DNA of 64,000 bases, taken from positions 3,305,281 through 3,369,280 of the forward strand of contig CM021322.1 in assembly GCA_010645155.1 (NCBI GenBank), read 5' to 3'. Below are positions 1 through 12,434 of the stretch, one piece after another (the stretch's first letter is position 1; every line of letters starts with the position of its first letter). The notes under the pieces were generated by a model. It was given only the letters and a program-made list of their open reading frames with translations, searched no databases and was not told where the DNA came from. A program made the position numbers and the translations under genes. The DNA is from Tigriopus japonicus. Taxonomy: Eukaryota > Arthropoda > Copepoda > Harpacticoida > Harpacticidae.

Positions 1-45
1 GAATCAAGAGGAAAGAGACGAACAACGTTGTGAGAATTCTCCACC
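1..45 (+). other. Probable 5' untranslated leader of gene 1
   Basis: These 45 bases precede the ATG of gene 1 and end in a good initiation context. The segment is cut by the window edge, so the promoter and any upstream exon are not visible. Confidence 0.4.
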
Positions 46-2878
46 ATGCCTTACAAACCTCCTAAAAGCGTGCCTCGTGGCTCTCGAGGACCATCCTCCA
101 GTTCCAACCGGGATTCCAATTCCACCCACAATCAAGAAGGCCCAGCCCCAGGACGAATTTTATCCCCCAACGCCCTCAGACAAGCGGGGCTTCAAAAAGG
201 GGGCGTTATCGACACCCCTTTATTACTCCCGGCCTCTTTGACCTCTGGCCGTCAAAATCGAGGAGCTAGAGGTGGAGGTGGGTCGGATTCAGGCCGATCC
301 CAAGATGGAAGTCGGCCCCGCCCTTCTGGAGGAGGAGGAGGATCCTGGGGTAGTCCTGTGCCTTTTGCGGATGAATCTTGGCCACCGGCGGAATTTGAGG
401 AGCGCAAGATTCATGGCGATATCTTCAAAATCTACTGGAATCGATCCGTGGACATCCTTTTCGAAGACCCGAAATCCAAAGAAGCCATTGTGGCCTTGGC
501 TAAATTGGTAATGAGATTTTTGGTTGTGTAGTACAGATGCTTGACTATTACCATTCATACCACGATAGTGATGGACCGAAAGAGCTTTCGACTCAAATTA
601 CTGCCCAGACATGCACTATGATACAATAATATAATTAAAGCCTGGTTCGATGCCAACAACTAGGATTTTTTTGTTTTTCTCAATCGTTGTTTAACCAAAA
701 TCCTTTGTCTTTTGTATAACCAAAAGGTTCCAGTAGACTATTCAAACATTACCAAACATTAATAATGTATACTTTGACAACAAAGTCGTCGAAGATTCTT
801 TGGTCCTAAAACCTCAAAAACTTCAGCTTTCCTAGTCTTTAAATTTTCAATCATTTTTACATGGCTCATATGAGCAATTTAAAGTTATGATTTTGCATAT
901 TTGTAATTTTGAAGTCCGCTGCTTTCAGTTTCGATAAAGCCTTCATTCGGCTGAGACTTACAGACTTTTGGTTAAGAGTCCTTTCGGTCTATCATTACTA
1001 AATGATAAGAAAAAGGCCAGACTGCGGCGCTTCTTCAAAAGTTAGGATGAATCCCAGCAAAAGCCCCATTTCTGGTTGAACGAAAGAGATATTAAAATTG
1101 TTGATGTTTTTATAGCGGATAGATGTTCCCGCTAACAATTTGCCCGTGGGCACTCGTGTTCTATTTACGGTTCACTGGGAATCAACGGGTTCAAATGGAT
1201 TTCCCAAATTTTACGGCAACAATGTGCGAGAAGTGAAGCGTAAAGCCGGTGAGTAAGACGACAGGACTTGGCGACTTGTAAACTTGCCTCTCTCATCCAT
1301 GTCCTTTTTATCCTAGGTCTTCCGTTTTTGGGCCACCTTATCCCGACGTTTTCGAAGATGTTAAAGAAGCCCGGCGACCGCACTGAACCCAGTCCAATTT
1401 CGACTCCAGCTGCAATCAAACCAAGGTCGCCCTCCTTCAGTCACGGACTGATTGCCCAACGTTGTCAGTACAACATAACGGGCGAGTACGAATCTCATGA
1501 CGAGAACCAAGCAAACTTTGTGATCCATCAGAAAATGAAAGGTGAAGGAGAAGGTGAAATGAGGGCCTATTTTCAATTGGACAAGGACATTGCCGTTCTG
1601 AGACCGGGCGCCACCAAACCCGAGAAAGTGTAAGCGTCTCGGCTCTATTTTGTCAGTTTCTATATACCTGTTTTAATGCTTCCAATAAATTGCAGGACGG
1701 GAAAGGAATTGATCGGATTGATCCAATTACATGATTGGTTTACGTTGGATATCATGTCTATTGACAACGGGAAAACTTGGGAAGTTGAGAACCTAAACCT
1801 GAAACCCGAACGTTATGGAGATTCCGGAACGCTTTTGGATGAGAAGAACGTTAAAGAACCCATTGAGGCCGAAGATGGTAATAAAAGCTTTGAAAATGCC
1901 CTAATGAGCATGGAAATCATCGGGGACCTCATCAACGATAGTGTGGCTATCTCTAAAACGACACTCATGGAAGATCAACATTTGCAAGACGATGTTCAAG
2001 GTACCAATCTCATTGATTTTTCCGAGGCCAGAGTGGTCAATGCCCCTGACGTCAAGGATTTGACAACGGAGACCGACGAAAACAGCCCCTCCGACACGAC
2101 GAAAGAGATTCTTGACCAATTCGATGCAATCTTACCACAAGAAGCAACCACTGAGATGGAGGAAGAATGCGAAGAAGGAGACAGATCTGTTGAAGAGAAC
2201 GAAGATCGTCGAGCGGAAGGAAAATACCAAAACGCCGAGGAACGCTTTTTTCGCGATGAAGAGCAAGGTCAAGCACAACCAAAAGTGGATGAAAAGAGCC
2301 AAGAACAAGTTAGTATGATTGAGGATCGCCAAAACGTCAAATATGACGATCGTGGAACGGAAAACTGCGATGAAAATGCACAGGAAGCCGGGGTGAATCA
2401 AGAAGTGGAGGATAGAGAGGAAAGCCAAAAGGTGGAAAATAAAGAGGATCAGAGAATGGACAAAATTGAAGATCAAGGATTAATGGAAATTCAAGAGGAT
2501 GATCAGAAATTGGCAGACCAGAAAGCACCAGATCGAATCGAGCCAGACGAGTCAGATGATGATTCCGTGTCCACCGTCAGCTCATCGCGCTCTCTAATTG
2601 CAATGCCCCTTGTCCAATATTCCAAAGATCTCCAACCCGTTTTCCCCCAAGAAAAGATCATCTCCATTGCCGATTTGAACGCCAACATCCATGACGCCCA
2701 ATCTCCAATGGCTTCAAACTCTCTCGTGTGTCCCACCAATAGCATCACCTCTCAAACGGAAGCGATTGACGAGCTCAGAGTAGGTATGGAATACGTCCGA
2801 TTATTCTACCGTTTTATTCGCCTACCCTCTGACCTAGAATCCGAATGGTTGGGAGAGTTTGAGCGAACTTTCATGTAA
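46..2878 (+). CDS. Four-exon gene for an uncharacterised 696-aa protein with acidic C-terminal half
   Basis: I join exons 46-507, 1116-1248, 1317-1629 and 1696-2878. All three introns (608, 68 and 66 bp) have GT..AG ends (donors GTAATG, GTGAGT, GTAAGC; acceptors ATAG, CTAG, GCAG), and the phases (0, 1, 2) keep one frame to the TAA-type end at 2878, which is strong evidence of a real gene. The ATG at 46 has a good Kozak context (CCACCATGC). Residues 1-110 are Ser/Pro/Gly/Arg-rich and probably disordered. Residues about 121-197 (motifs GDIFKIYWNRSVDILF and VGTRVLFTVHW) alternate like a small beta-barrel, reminiscent of OB-fold/cold-shock domains; residues about 241-338 could be a second such unit. 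From about 345 onward the chain is Glu/Asp/Gln-rich low complexity, followed by a Ser-rich patch (DDDSVSTVSSSRS) and a short more ordered end. No signal peptide or membrane segment is seen. The OB-like reading is inference only; I do not recognise the family. Further 5' exons could lie left of the window. Confidence 0.85.
566..997 (-). repeat. Copy B of a hAT-like MITE, inside intron 1 of gene 1
   Basis: The left end reads TAGTGATGGACCGAAAG. The right end is the diverged inverse (CTTTCGGTCTATCATTA), with two mismatches in 17. Read on the minus strand, its interior shares an ordered series of words with the element at 44514-44852: GAAAGCAGC, ATGCAAAATC, GCTCATATG, GGACCAA and TTTGTTGTCAAA. The two are therefore inverted copies of one family. 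No coding frame is present, so it is non-autonomous. The flanking 8-mers (taccacga and ctaaatga) do not form a convincing target duplication, which suggests an old or damaged insertion. It makes up about 430 of the 608 bases of the intron, while the other introns of this gene are under 70 bp. Confidence 0.75.
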
Positions 2879-5800
2879 AAAAAAAGAAAGAAAGTAACAT
2901 CTAATTCAAGCCCTTTAATTGTTTTGTTACGGCGAGATCGCACCTTTGAAGTTGAAATATATGATTCAACCGATCTCTTGGATTGAAAGTAGCGAGTTGG
3001 TCTCTCACGGTTTTGAGAGAAGACCCCATCCACATAATTAGAAGGAGAAAAATGCTGCTGAGCTTGTGTGTTTGATCCCGTGTAATCACTTGGATGTTCC
3101 ATGGGGAAGACTGATCCACCCTGCGTTTTTAGGTCATCATGACAAGGATCATTATCGTTAGTGGAACGGCACCCGCTTTTTTCCCTTTTTCCTCTCTAAA
3201 GTTTCATTATTCTTGGATCGAAATCCTGCGGGATTAAGGATCGTTATTGGTCGCCTGACTTCATTTCATGGGAATAGCCAGGTTGTTGGCGCTTTTTTTC
3301 CTGCAAGACATTGAAAAAGTTTATACCAGATTTGAAAGCAAATGGTGGAAAAAAGGTATCGATGATGTTGCTCTCAGATTCAAATCGGGAAAGCTGGATG
3401 ATGCACTTCTCCCCGATCGTGAGTCACTCAAAGTCCCTTGAGAGTTCTGGAACCACTTTCAAGTGTGTTCCTCCAGATCTGTCACTCATTTTGGAACCAT
3501 TGGTATGCATGGAACAATGGTTGGAAAAGAAGGAAGGAGGGAGGGAGGGAGGAGATTGGGGAGAATAGAGGCGTGTCCCGTTTTCCCGACGTTGTCTCTC
3601 AATTGTTTATGAGCTGAAACATGTGACCAATTTTACATAAGAAAAGATGAGAATGTTCCCGGGCACATTTATATTTTCCCCATGGTGGAATCTCTTGTGC
3701 CACCCAAAAAACACACACCGGGACTTGTTTGGATCATAAATTTTTATTTTTTTGCCTTTTTCCTCCCCAAAATTGAATCAGCTCCAGAATGGTAGAGGAA
3801 AATTTGTCGGAAATATTGTTTATAATGTGATAAATAATCTAATCCACGTGACCAGGTCACTCGAGCGAAAAGCGGATTTTTGTTGCATTCCCATGTGTAA
3901 TGAAGATGGATCTTCCAAGCTTTGAGCCCAAAACTTGGTCGGACATTTTTTGATTTACAACTCATGCTTGCCTGATTTGTCCATTCCGTGATTTGGAACC
4001 AAAATTACCCATTCCAGCTTCTGTTTTTCCCTGGTGTTCCCAAACCGAATCCATTAGCAGCACTGTCGAGAACTTGGATCAATTGGATCTCAGTGGACCT
4101 AAAACAAAACTGGATTGCCCAAACAAGACCCAATCACAGCAGTGTTGGTCGGTTCTCTGTATTCTCCCATGCCTCCAATCGAGTGGAAAACTGTCCCTTT
4201 TGGACCAGTGATCCTGGGATATCAGAAATCATGTGAGGTTCCATCAAGCGTCATCTTCTTGTCATTGACATATTTGAATGCGGTTTGAAGGCTCGAGTAC
4301 ATAACTGAGCATCATCATTTGTTCCTCGTTCCTCGTGGTCCCCAAAGAGGTTCCGATGACAAGCAACCAGTCCAATGGATCCCAGGATCAATTGGAAATG
4401 TCAATGGGACCCTTGAAGTTCTCCAGCTAGTGGGATTGGAACAAGAGAAGAGGGTTGGAAGGATCAAGTGACAATCTATTGGTTCTGTGGGAACTTTATA
4501 TCAATCTGAATCAGCATATTGTAATCTTTCTTTATTTTTCGCCCTCGTTTGGAACAGCTATTCGCTTGTCGCCAGGTTTGGAAACCTTCAAATGCAAAAT
4601 GAGGATTTTCCCAATGTTCCCACTTGATTGGAGTTAACTGCACATTAAACAGCATGACAGTTCAAATCCAATGGAGCTCATTTAATTTTCAGACTCGGAT
4701 TTAAATCCCACACCACCCAAACGATTGCCTCATTTCCCCATGGATTTACTTGCCTCCCATGCTTCTTATATGCTTTTGACACATTTTACTGTACTGGCAC
4801 ACTCTCATGTCTCCTGAAAAGGCATCGCAACTAACCCCACTGACATTCGGCGTCTAAAAACAGCTTTCTAGAACTCTTTCAAAATTATTTAGACATTACA
4901 ATCGACCACATTCTTATTCGTTATTTTCTCAAATTAACGATACACATGTATTGAAAGGTTGGAACAATCTTGATGAACGCAGATAGGAACGTGAATGTTG
5001 AGGTGCTTGTTCACACATGACATTCCCCTTAAAGTGCCTCCGTTTCTCTCGAGGGATTAAAAGGAAATGGAGTTTCTCAAACAATTGATGATGCAAATAT
5101 TGCGATCCAAAACACTGACGCTTCATCAAATGGAACACCCCAAGCATCGCTTACGTCCGTACGCGCACTCAGTATCAAACCATTCAACCCAAAAACTCTC
5201 TCATTGAACCACTGTGGAACTTTTATATCCGCCATTTTCCAATTCAAAAACGGTACCAAAGGTCAATCTTGAACACCTCCCGACAACATTTTTCAAACGG
5301 CAGAGGATCAGGTGGTCCCATTCACTTGCAATATCATCATAATACTTCGTAAGTTTGGAACCTCTACAGTGGAGTTTTTGTGCATATCCCCCAAAAACGA
5401 CTAATGGTTCGCTAATCTTGGAAATCAAATCGAGTTGATCGAGGTAGGATCTACATACATACATGCATGCACGCTCATTCAAACGATCCATGTTTATTGT
5501 CTGTCACATCATTTCCACAGGATTACCAGATTAATCCCATTTAGTCCCAGGTTTTTGGGGAAGCAAAACACACCATCGAGGAGCAATTACAAAGCGTCAA
5601 TTTCTCCGTTTTTTTGGTGGGAAAACCGAGACATTTACGCTCGGGAACCCTTTCTCATGGAAGGCAGATATCAAATCAGATGCAATCCTTGCCAATAACT
5701 GTCAATCGTCACAAGAGACAATCCTTAAATATGTCCAAATCAGTATTGACTCAGCACAAAATTACATACATACATTGGTGGTAGTGGTGCCAATGGAACA

Positions 5801-6906
5801 AAGCGATCAGGATTATCACTCCAAACTTTGGAACCTCGAGGGTGAATCGAAAAGGGTTGGTTGACATTCAATCACTTGCTTTCATTGCTAAATTGTGGGA
5901 ACTGTCATACATAATAGATACAACCAACGAACGCAAGTAAACATCAGTTGGATTAGAAGAACAAGAATGAATACATGTAAAAACATTCAAGTGAACGAGA
6001 AAGCTCTGAATTTTTCAATCACTCTCTGGAGACCGATTTCAAGAGGGTCTTTGTTTTCATTATCATTCTTCATTCAAGTAACCTACCCCGGGTAATATTA
6101 GCCACGTGTCTTACGTTTCGAGATCCCAAAAATGGTCTTCTTTCAAGTTTCAAGTTTTCCACTTGGAATGGAAATGGAGGATCCATTCAGTTTTAGGCAT
6201 TCAAATTGGATTGTGTTTGGCGGGGGTCGTAAATCCATTCATTACATGCTTGAGCTGATAAGAGGCTTTATAAGTTTGGCAATGCCTTTTTTCAATTTTT
6301 CAAGTCCTCAATGAGATCCCATTGTTTGAGCTTTTCTTTCCCCCTTTTAAATCAACCTGACAAGTCAAGGAAAAGACACAATCTGCATCTTTGAGTTTCA
6401 TCTCCATTTCCAAGTGAGGTTTGGGGTCTTCTCGAGATGGATTTGTCCCAAGCACCTTGTCCTCCTATCATTTATGCGTACGGAAACAATTTATTATTGC
6501 TTTTCTTCTCGTTTTGTTTTCAAGTAAAATCCTCAAAAAGTAACCCCGGCCAGATATTTGCAGTGCAATTTTAGACCCCACTCTATTTTACCTAAAATTA
6601 TGAGGGTTCTAGTTCACTTTGCTCCAGGATCGATATAACCCAATCAAGACAGAAAGCTTGGTTTATTCATGCAGTAGATTATTTTCCAGTTTCAAGTTCA
6701 GTGAAGAATCCACTGAATATGTCTGGTTGAGAAGACAAAAGCAGTATCTCAAAGCGCTTCTTAATTTTTGACGCTCTTTCGAACTGACTTGAAAGAGGAA
6801 AGGGGAGGAAGGGGAAAAAAGAAAAGCCAATTCCACCCCTAACCTCATTCATCCCCTCTTCTCGACAGCACCGCCCTACAACGGTATGCCACTCCTTAGT
6901 CCTCTT

Positions 6907-6929
6907 CACTCACTCACTCACTCACTCAC
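6907..6929. repeat. (CACT)n microsatellite
   Basis: About six uninterrupted CACT units. A short TA run follows at 6955-6967. Confidence 0.9.
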
Positions 6930-6954
6930 CTTCTGACGCCATTGATGTTGTTGT

Positions 6955-6967
6955 TATATATATATAT
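6955..6967. repeat. (TA)n run
   Basis: Thirteen bases of strictly alternating T and A. Confidence 0.85.
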
Positions 6968-7316
6968 GGGTGGGCTGGCCAATGGGCATGATGGCATGCA
7001 ATCCGAGGGCCGACAAGGGCTGATGGCACTAGAAAGACACAGATCTTGCTTGCTTCCTTCCTTCCTCTCTCCTTTTTTTGAGATGACGCTTAATTTACGA
7101 GGATAATTCCTTTCCTCTTGTTGAAGGGAGGGAGGATGTTGTAGCGGAGTGTATGTATGTACTGTATGTATTGTACAGTATGTAGTAGAGCACAATACTG
7201 TGTGCGTATGTGTAATATGTATGTTGGAGAGCACCGTTGCCTCAGCTTGCGTATTCTCTTTGACATGACATACCCTTCTCTCATGCCTTTCACAGACATA
7301 TTGAGATAATGATGAA

Positions 7317-8300
7317 CAGGGTTACCAGATAGTTGTAAATTACATTTTACAATGTAATTACCGAAATCTGTGATTTTTGTCCAAAATTACATAAATGGGA
7401 AAATTTTACATAAATGTGGTTAAATTGACTGTTTCAACAAAACTGATATGGAAAAATGTTTAATTTTACGACAAAGTCAAGATAAAGGAGCAAGAATGTA
7501 CAGCGCATTACATTTGTCACTAGGAATATTTAGTTTATCATCAGGCCCGCTAGATAGTTGTAAATAACACTTTACATCGCAAAAACAAAAATGTGCATTT
7601 TTTGTCCAAACCTACAAAAATTGGGAAAATTTCAAAAGAAATGTCCAAAAATGCCTGTTCTATTAAGAATGACCTACAAAAAGGATTGCAACAATTGTGA
7701 CGAAAATAATTATTTTAGCATCTTTTCCTACCTATGAAACAGAATTTAGATGATGCAAGTACGAAAAAGGTTATTTTTGAGGCAATATGTGATCAAATTA
7801 CCAAAACATTACCAAAAAAATCCGATTTTGTTACATTATTTCTCAAAAAAACTACCAAAACTAATACATTTTCCAGCGATATTTTTTACATAAATTTGGT
7901 GGCTCTGATGATGAAAGTGAAGTTAGGTGAAATTTTTGCTTTTTTAGGGCCTGGTTTTACTTGCCTTGCCTCGTTTTTGGCATTAAAGACTTGCTGGCCA
8001 TCAAATCCTGGTAATGCACATCACTTTTCAATGTAAGGTTATTTTAACTCACAACTAGAAAAACACAGCAAATAAGGTCTACTTTTCTTTTTTGCACTCT
8101 CCAGAATTTCTACTATTTTTTGTAAATAAAAATTCCTGTCTTTTCTTTGATTCGCGGGTAAAAACATCGGAGCTTCTCCTGCACCTTTTTTTCGGGACCA
8201 AATGACCCAAAAATATTTTAAAAAATGAACCCAACACCTTGCAAAAAACTTTGCTCAAATGTTCAATGGCATAGACAGCAAGGTGAGGTTGCCAATCTGA
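7317..8300. repeat. Degenerate AT-rich repeat block, probable transposon relic
   Basis: The block opens with CAGGGTTACCAGATAG, followed by AGTTGTAAAT. About 225 bases on, the same string recurs (TAGATAGTTGTAAAT at 7551), and both copies continue with related words (TTTTTGTCCAAA, then GGGAAAATTT). This is a diverged direct duplication of about 100 bp. A further cousin (TTTTTTACATAAATTTGGTGG) lies near 7880-7905. A perfect hairpin, AATTACATT / AATGTAATT with a 4-base loop, sits at 7338-7359. The right limit is uncertain; GAGGTTGCCAATCTGAC near 8284 may be a related end in the same orientation. No coding capacity is seen. Confidence 0.5.
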
Positions 8301-8454
8301 CATCCTTCTTTGCCATCTACAATCCCACTATGTCTATGGTCCCAATTGAACCACCCCGAACTGAGTGCTTGCTTGCTTGCTTGTTTCTGTTCCAAGCTTT
8401 TTAGAGAAATAAGAAGAGTCGATGACTCTCGGAGTCTCAATTCAGATGGCTGTA

Positions 8455-8478
8455 GTTGTTGTTGTTGTTGTTGTTGTT
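8455..8478. repeat. (GTT)8 microsatellite
   Basis: Eight perfect GTT units. Confidence 0.9.
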
Positions 8479-9996
8479 AAAATGGCGATGGTGGTTGGAA
8501 TAGGAAAAGGGAAGCTTGGGTGCTTTCCCTCTCTCTCCCATTGGAGCTTTGTTCATTTTCATGTGTGTGGATACAAAAATAAAGAGCGTTACATGTACTA
8601 CACAATCAAAGATTCATATTTTGAGCTATTAGCAAATCATTTAAATTTATACTAGCAAGTCTCTAAGCATTTGATTTAAAGCAAAGATATTAATATTACT
8701 TTCGTTTTAAGGTTAGAACAAGAATGTGGTTCGTAACGAGTTGTCTGGTGACGCTATCTTTAGTTTACAGGGGATTGAATCTTTTCATAGGCAAGCTTGT
8801 TTCATGAATGATTGTGACCCCTCTGAGGGATCAAGAGTTCCACGATCCTAACAGAGATGGCTCTGGGTTCAACAACGGGATCAAAATTCAAAATATTGTC
8901 CATGAGCGACACGTGTTTTTAGTCTCCATCCCTTTTGAATTTAGGATCGGAAAGATCAATCCCGAAATGGTCCAGTTTATTTGCTTTTACGTGTTTCAGA
9001 GTCATTTCACAAGGAGGGGGTGGCATTGAAGACCACAATTATTAATGTCCCTACCATAAGTCTTGGCTATTTGACGGATTTACATGCTGTCAAAAATGTC
9101 ACGGTGATTTACTGGCTGGAGCCCTGATTTTTGGGAGCTCTTAATCAAGAGACCTGTTCCATTCTCGGCGATGCCAAACACAGAGTCCTAAAACTATTCT
9201 GTTCATGGTAAAGCCTACACTAATAACATCCCCATCTTCAGGGTTTCAAGGCAAGTTTTATTTATCAGTCAACTCATAATTCATATGGTGACACTTCGAT
9301 GGAGCGGCTCATTAGCTTATTTGGCTTTCTCCATTGACAACGGATAATTTATGCTGATTTGGCGGTCGGCCGCCAAATGAACTTGAAGATTTTTTTGTCG
9401 GAACAGGTCCTGTCTGTTCTGGTCTCTTTGGTCTCTCAATCACCCTATTGAGTTAGGAACTTGATCCTCGAAAGAGACTCTCCATGTAGTGATCACGTGT
9501 GACTTATCCTAATATGTAGATGACGGGGCCAAGATCAAATGAGTGGGAACGCTTTCGATACGTGACACGGGCATCCCATGATCAATGGGATTTGGAGATT
9601 CATTCACACATTCATACTACCACATGAGAGAGATCACCGAATCTGGTTGACAAGTTGTTGACAAGTATCTGCCCACGATTTGCATCTTCAATCATATAAT
9701 TTTAAGGGAATTGGCGATAGGGGGCGCCACGTGACAAATGTGCACAAATCTTTCTCATGCATTTGTCATTGCATGACCTGCAAATTTTGACTGGGTTCCG
9801 AAAGGGTTGAAACGATTCATCTTGAGGCAGTCTGGCAATTGATTAATTGTTTCCAAGCCCTTGAGAGAAGCGAACAAAAAGTAAGAGGCTGAGACAGACA
9901 TCTCACAACCAACCCCTTCGGTTGAATTCCATGGGAAATTATTTAAAATAATAACAATTTCCAGTGACGGCACCGCATTTTTGGGGATTCAATTTC

Positions 9997-10016
9997 ATCT
10001 CTCTCTCTCTCTCTGT
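9997..10016. repeat. (CT)n microsatellite
   Basis: A nearly perfect CT run ending in CTGTCTG. Confidence 0.85.
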
Positions 10017-12380
10017 CTGATTCAACAGCCAAGCTCGAATTAGAGAGGAGTCGTTCGTGACTTGCACTAATAAACACGACGACAAACGAGTCCAGTGGAA
10101 AAAGTAAGACTATAGCAACTAAGTAGTGGTCCACCGATATGGGCGTGAGTTGTGGACTAGTAAATTATCAAGTGGATTTCACTCGGAATCTTTCATTTCC
10201 TGTATCTCACACACGACGCCTGATTCCTAATGAATTATGACGCACAAGGCCAATAACCTCGTCGGACTATTTTTACCCGGCCAACAGTTGCCTTGACTCA
10301 AACGATTCAAGCGGGGTTTTATTTATACAGTAATTTATGTGTGTCGTTAAAATTCACGAATATAATTGGGATATCCTAAAAGGCACATTTTTACCCAACT
10401 CCTGCATTCATTAAAAGCTAATAATTCATTCATTGGAGTTCCTTACATTCCTTTGCGTTAAGATCAAGCACAACCTTTTATTGACAACACTTGAGTATTT
10501 TGCTTTGACTTCCCATTTCATCCAAAACACCTTGTTGTTTGTAAGAGCAAATTTTTATACGCCATGAAATGATTGTGAGACGCACTTCACTTTTTGCCAT
10601 GAGTCTTTCACTAAGCTTGACAAATATTTTAAGCACCATTTCAACCGTTGGCCGGGATGTTAGTTTTTGAAAAGTGTCTTGGCAGACATGTAAATGATCC
10701 TATTACAGGGACCATTGATTTCTCTGATTGATGTCTAGAAGAGCTAGAAAACAAAGGCTCTTTTTGAATGGCCTGAAATGAGTGGGTTCTCTGAGAAAAG
10801 AGCCCGTGATTTTTTTTACATAGTTGTCGAAAGTGACCCAAGGGTGTTGGTTTCTAAATTGTATCCGGTGTTTGAAGTCAAGTTTGTGTCCCTCTGGGAA
10901 AAAAGAAGTCTTGCTCACATCGCTTTAGACAAAAAAGACATAAATCCCCGAGATGTCAAAGGAGCTAAAGAGCGATATTCGTTCTGTTTTCACACTCGCT
11001 TTGAGTGCTTTATGGCTTTTTTCCGAACCACCAACCCAGGGGTTGTTGTAATATTTGTGGTGGGATTTTAATCCCTTGCGGATTGTTTCCGAAGCCTAAA
11101 ACACATCCTCTGGAAAAAACGCATTTTTTGAACCCTCATCATGATGGATTTATTTCTTGGCTTCCCTTCCACCCAAAACATGGCTTTCCGATTATTAGAA
11201 ATGATCACATTGCAGGTGGTTGGTTGGTTCATTGGTTCTCTTTTCGGATGAGTGGGAGGAACTTGATGACACCTACTTGATATTTATATGGTCATAACCA
11301 CATTGTGAAATGTCATAAAACACCACACAAAATCCCCAACCAACCCTTGGAGACTGTAGTGGTTGTTTGGATTTGAAGGACATGTGTTAAGGATACTTTT
11401 TTCCGCGATGAATTGAACCCCGCGTCGTAAATTTGAATACCCGTCCACACGTAGTTTAGGTTCAACGCCAGAGCCATAAAAAGAGGATCCGATGAATAAA
11501 ACAGCCCCAAAAATTAAGCTCCTCAATAATAGATGGCCGCATGATGCGTGGCGTTTTTGAGCAAAAAAAACAGACCCAAGGTGAATGGGGGGAAAATGGA
11601 AAATGGAAAGTTATGTCCCTGGACACGTGTCTCTCCGCTCGTGTTTTGGGTGGGATCCAAGATTTTACGATCAAATATCCAAACAATAAGAGACTTAACT
11701 AAGGTCGGATGCGTTATGAAAGAGAGAGAGAGAGTCCAAAGTGTAAAAAAGCCGTTTCTGACAAATGTCAAGCCGTCACGGTGATGAAGAGCCTCTCATT
11801 TCCACTTCATTTGGCCTGGCTTTGATCTCTGGAGACTGTAATTGTAGCTTCATAGTAGGTGAAGTCGAAAGATCCCCCACGATTTGGAAAGGAGGGGATC
11901 AAATTCAATATATTTCGAGCCACGCGCAACACGCCGGGAAACCTCTTTATTTCCTTCATTGACTGACAAACCAAAGGAAGCCAAGGCACCCAAGATGAGT
12001 CGGAAATGGGTTTCAATTTGGGCCAGGTTTGAACATTGATGCCTCTTTGAAGTTTGTTTCAACTTGTGTTTCCCACCCAAGGAGACGCCACAATAAATCC
12101 CGCAGGGATTCATTCTCTCTTTCCGTCTCTTTCCGTGCTCAAAGTCAGATTGGGGTTGCTCATTAGGAAAATCTTGGGTTGGATGCGAAGACTGCTCAGG
12201 CTTATTAATGAGTTTGAAAGCGAGAGAGAGAGTACTTAAAGAACACAATGACATTGGGAGCTTTCAACACTTGCGTGCAAATCAGTGATGCCAAATGAAA
12301 AGCAAAGCTAAGAAGAGATCTTCATATATCTGACAGAATCCTGTTTTTGCGTTATTTTTTTGCGGATTTCTTATTAACGC

Positions 12381-12434
12381 TACAAGGAATGCGATTCCTT
12401 GTAATTGTGGTGAAAATCTCTACCTTCACCACAA
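12381..12434. repeat. Two adjacent perfect 10-bp inverted repeats
   Basis: TACAAGGAAT (12381-12390) pairs with ATTCCTTGTA (12394-12403) across a 3-base loop. After one base, TTGTGGTGAA (12405-12414) pairs with TTCACCACAA (12425-12434) across a 10-base loop. Either could form a hairpin in DNA or RNA. No T-run or other sign of a defined RNA gene is seen beside them. Confidence 0.7.

Larger units (their letters stand above)
2879..7316. other. Non-coding region downstream of gene 1
   Basis: No supported gene is seen. The first 20 bases after the stop are A/G-rich. No AATAAA follows closely; a weak variant, AATATA, lies at 2956-2961 and could serve as the gene 1 polyadenylation signal. CACGTG palindromes occur at 3845 and about 6103. 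Open frames here are short and carry no recognisable motif. Confidence 0.5.
8301..12380. other. Non-coding region
   Basis: Contains simple repeats and CACGTG sites near 8910, 9494, 9728 and 11624. The open frames are short, overlap on both strands, and show no recognisable protein or splice structure. Confidence 0.5.
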
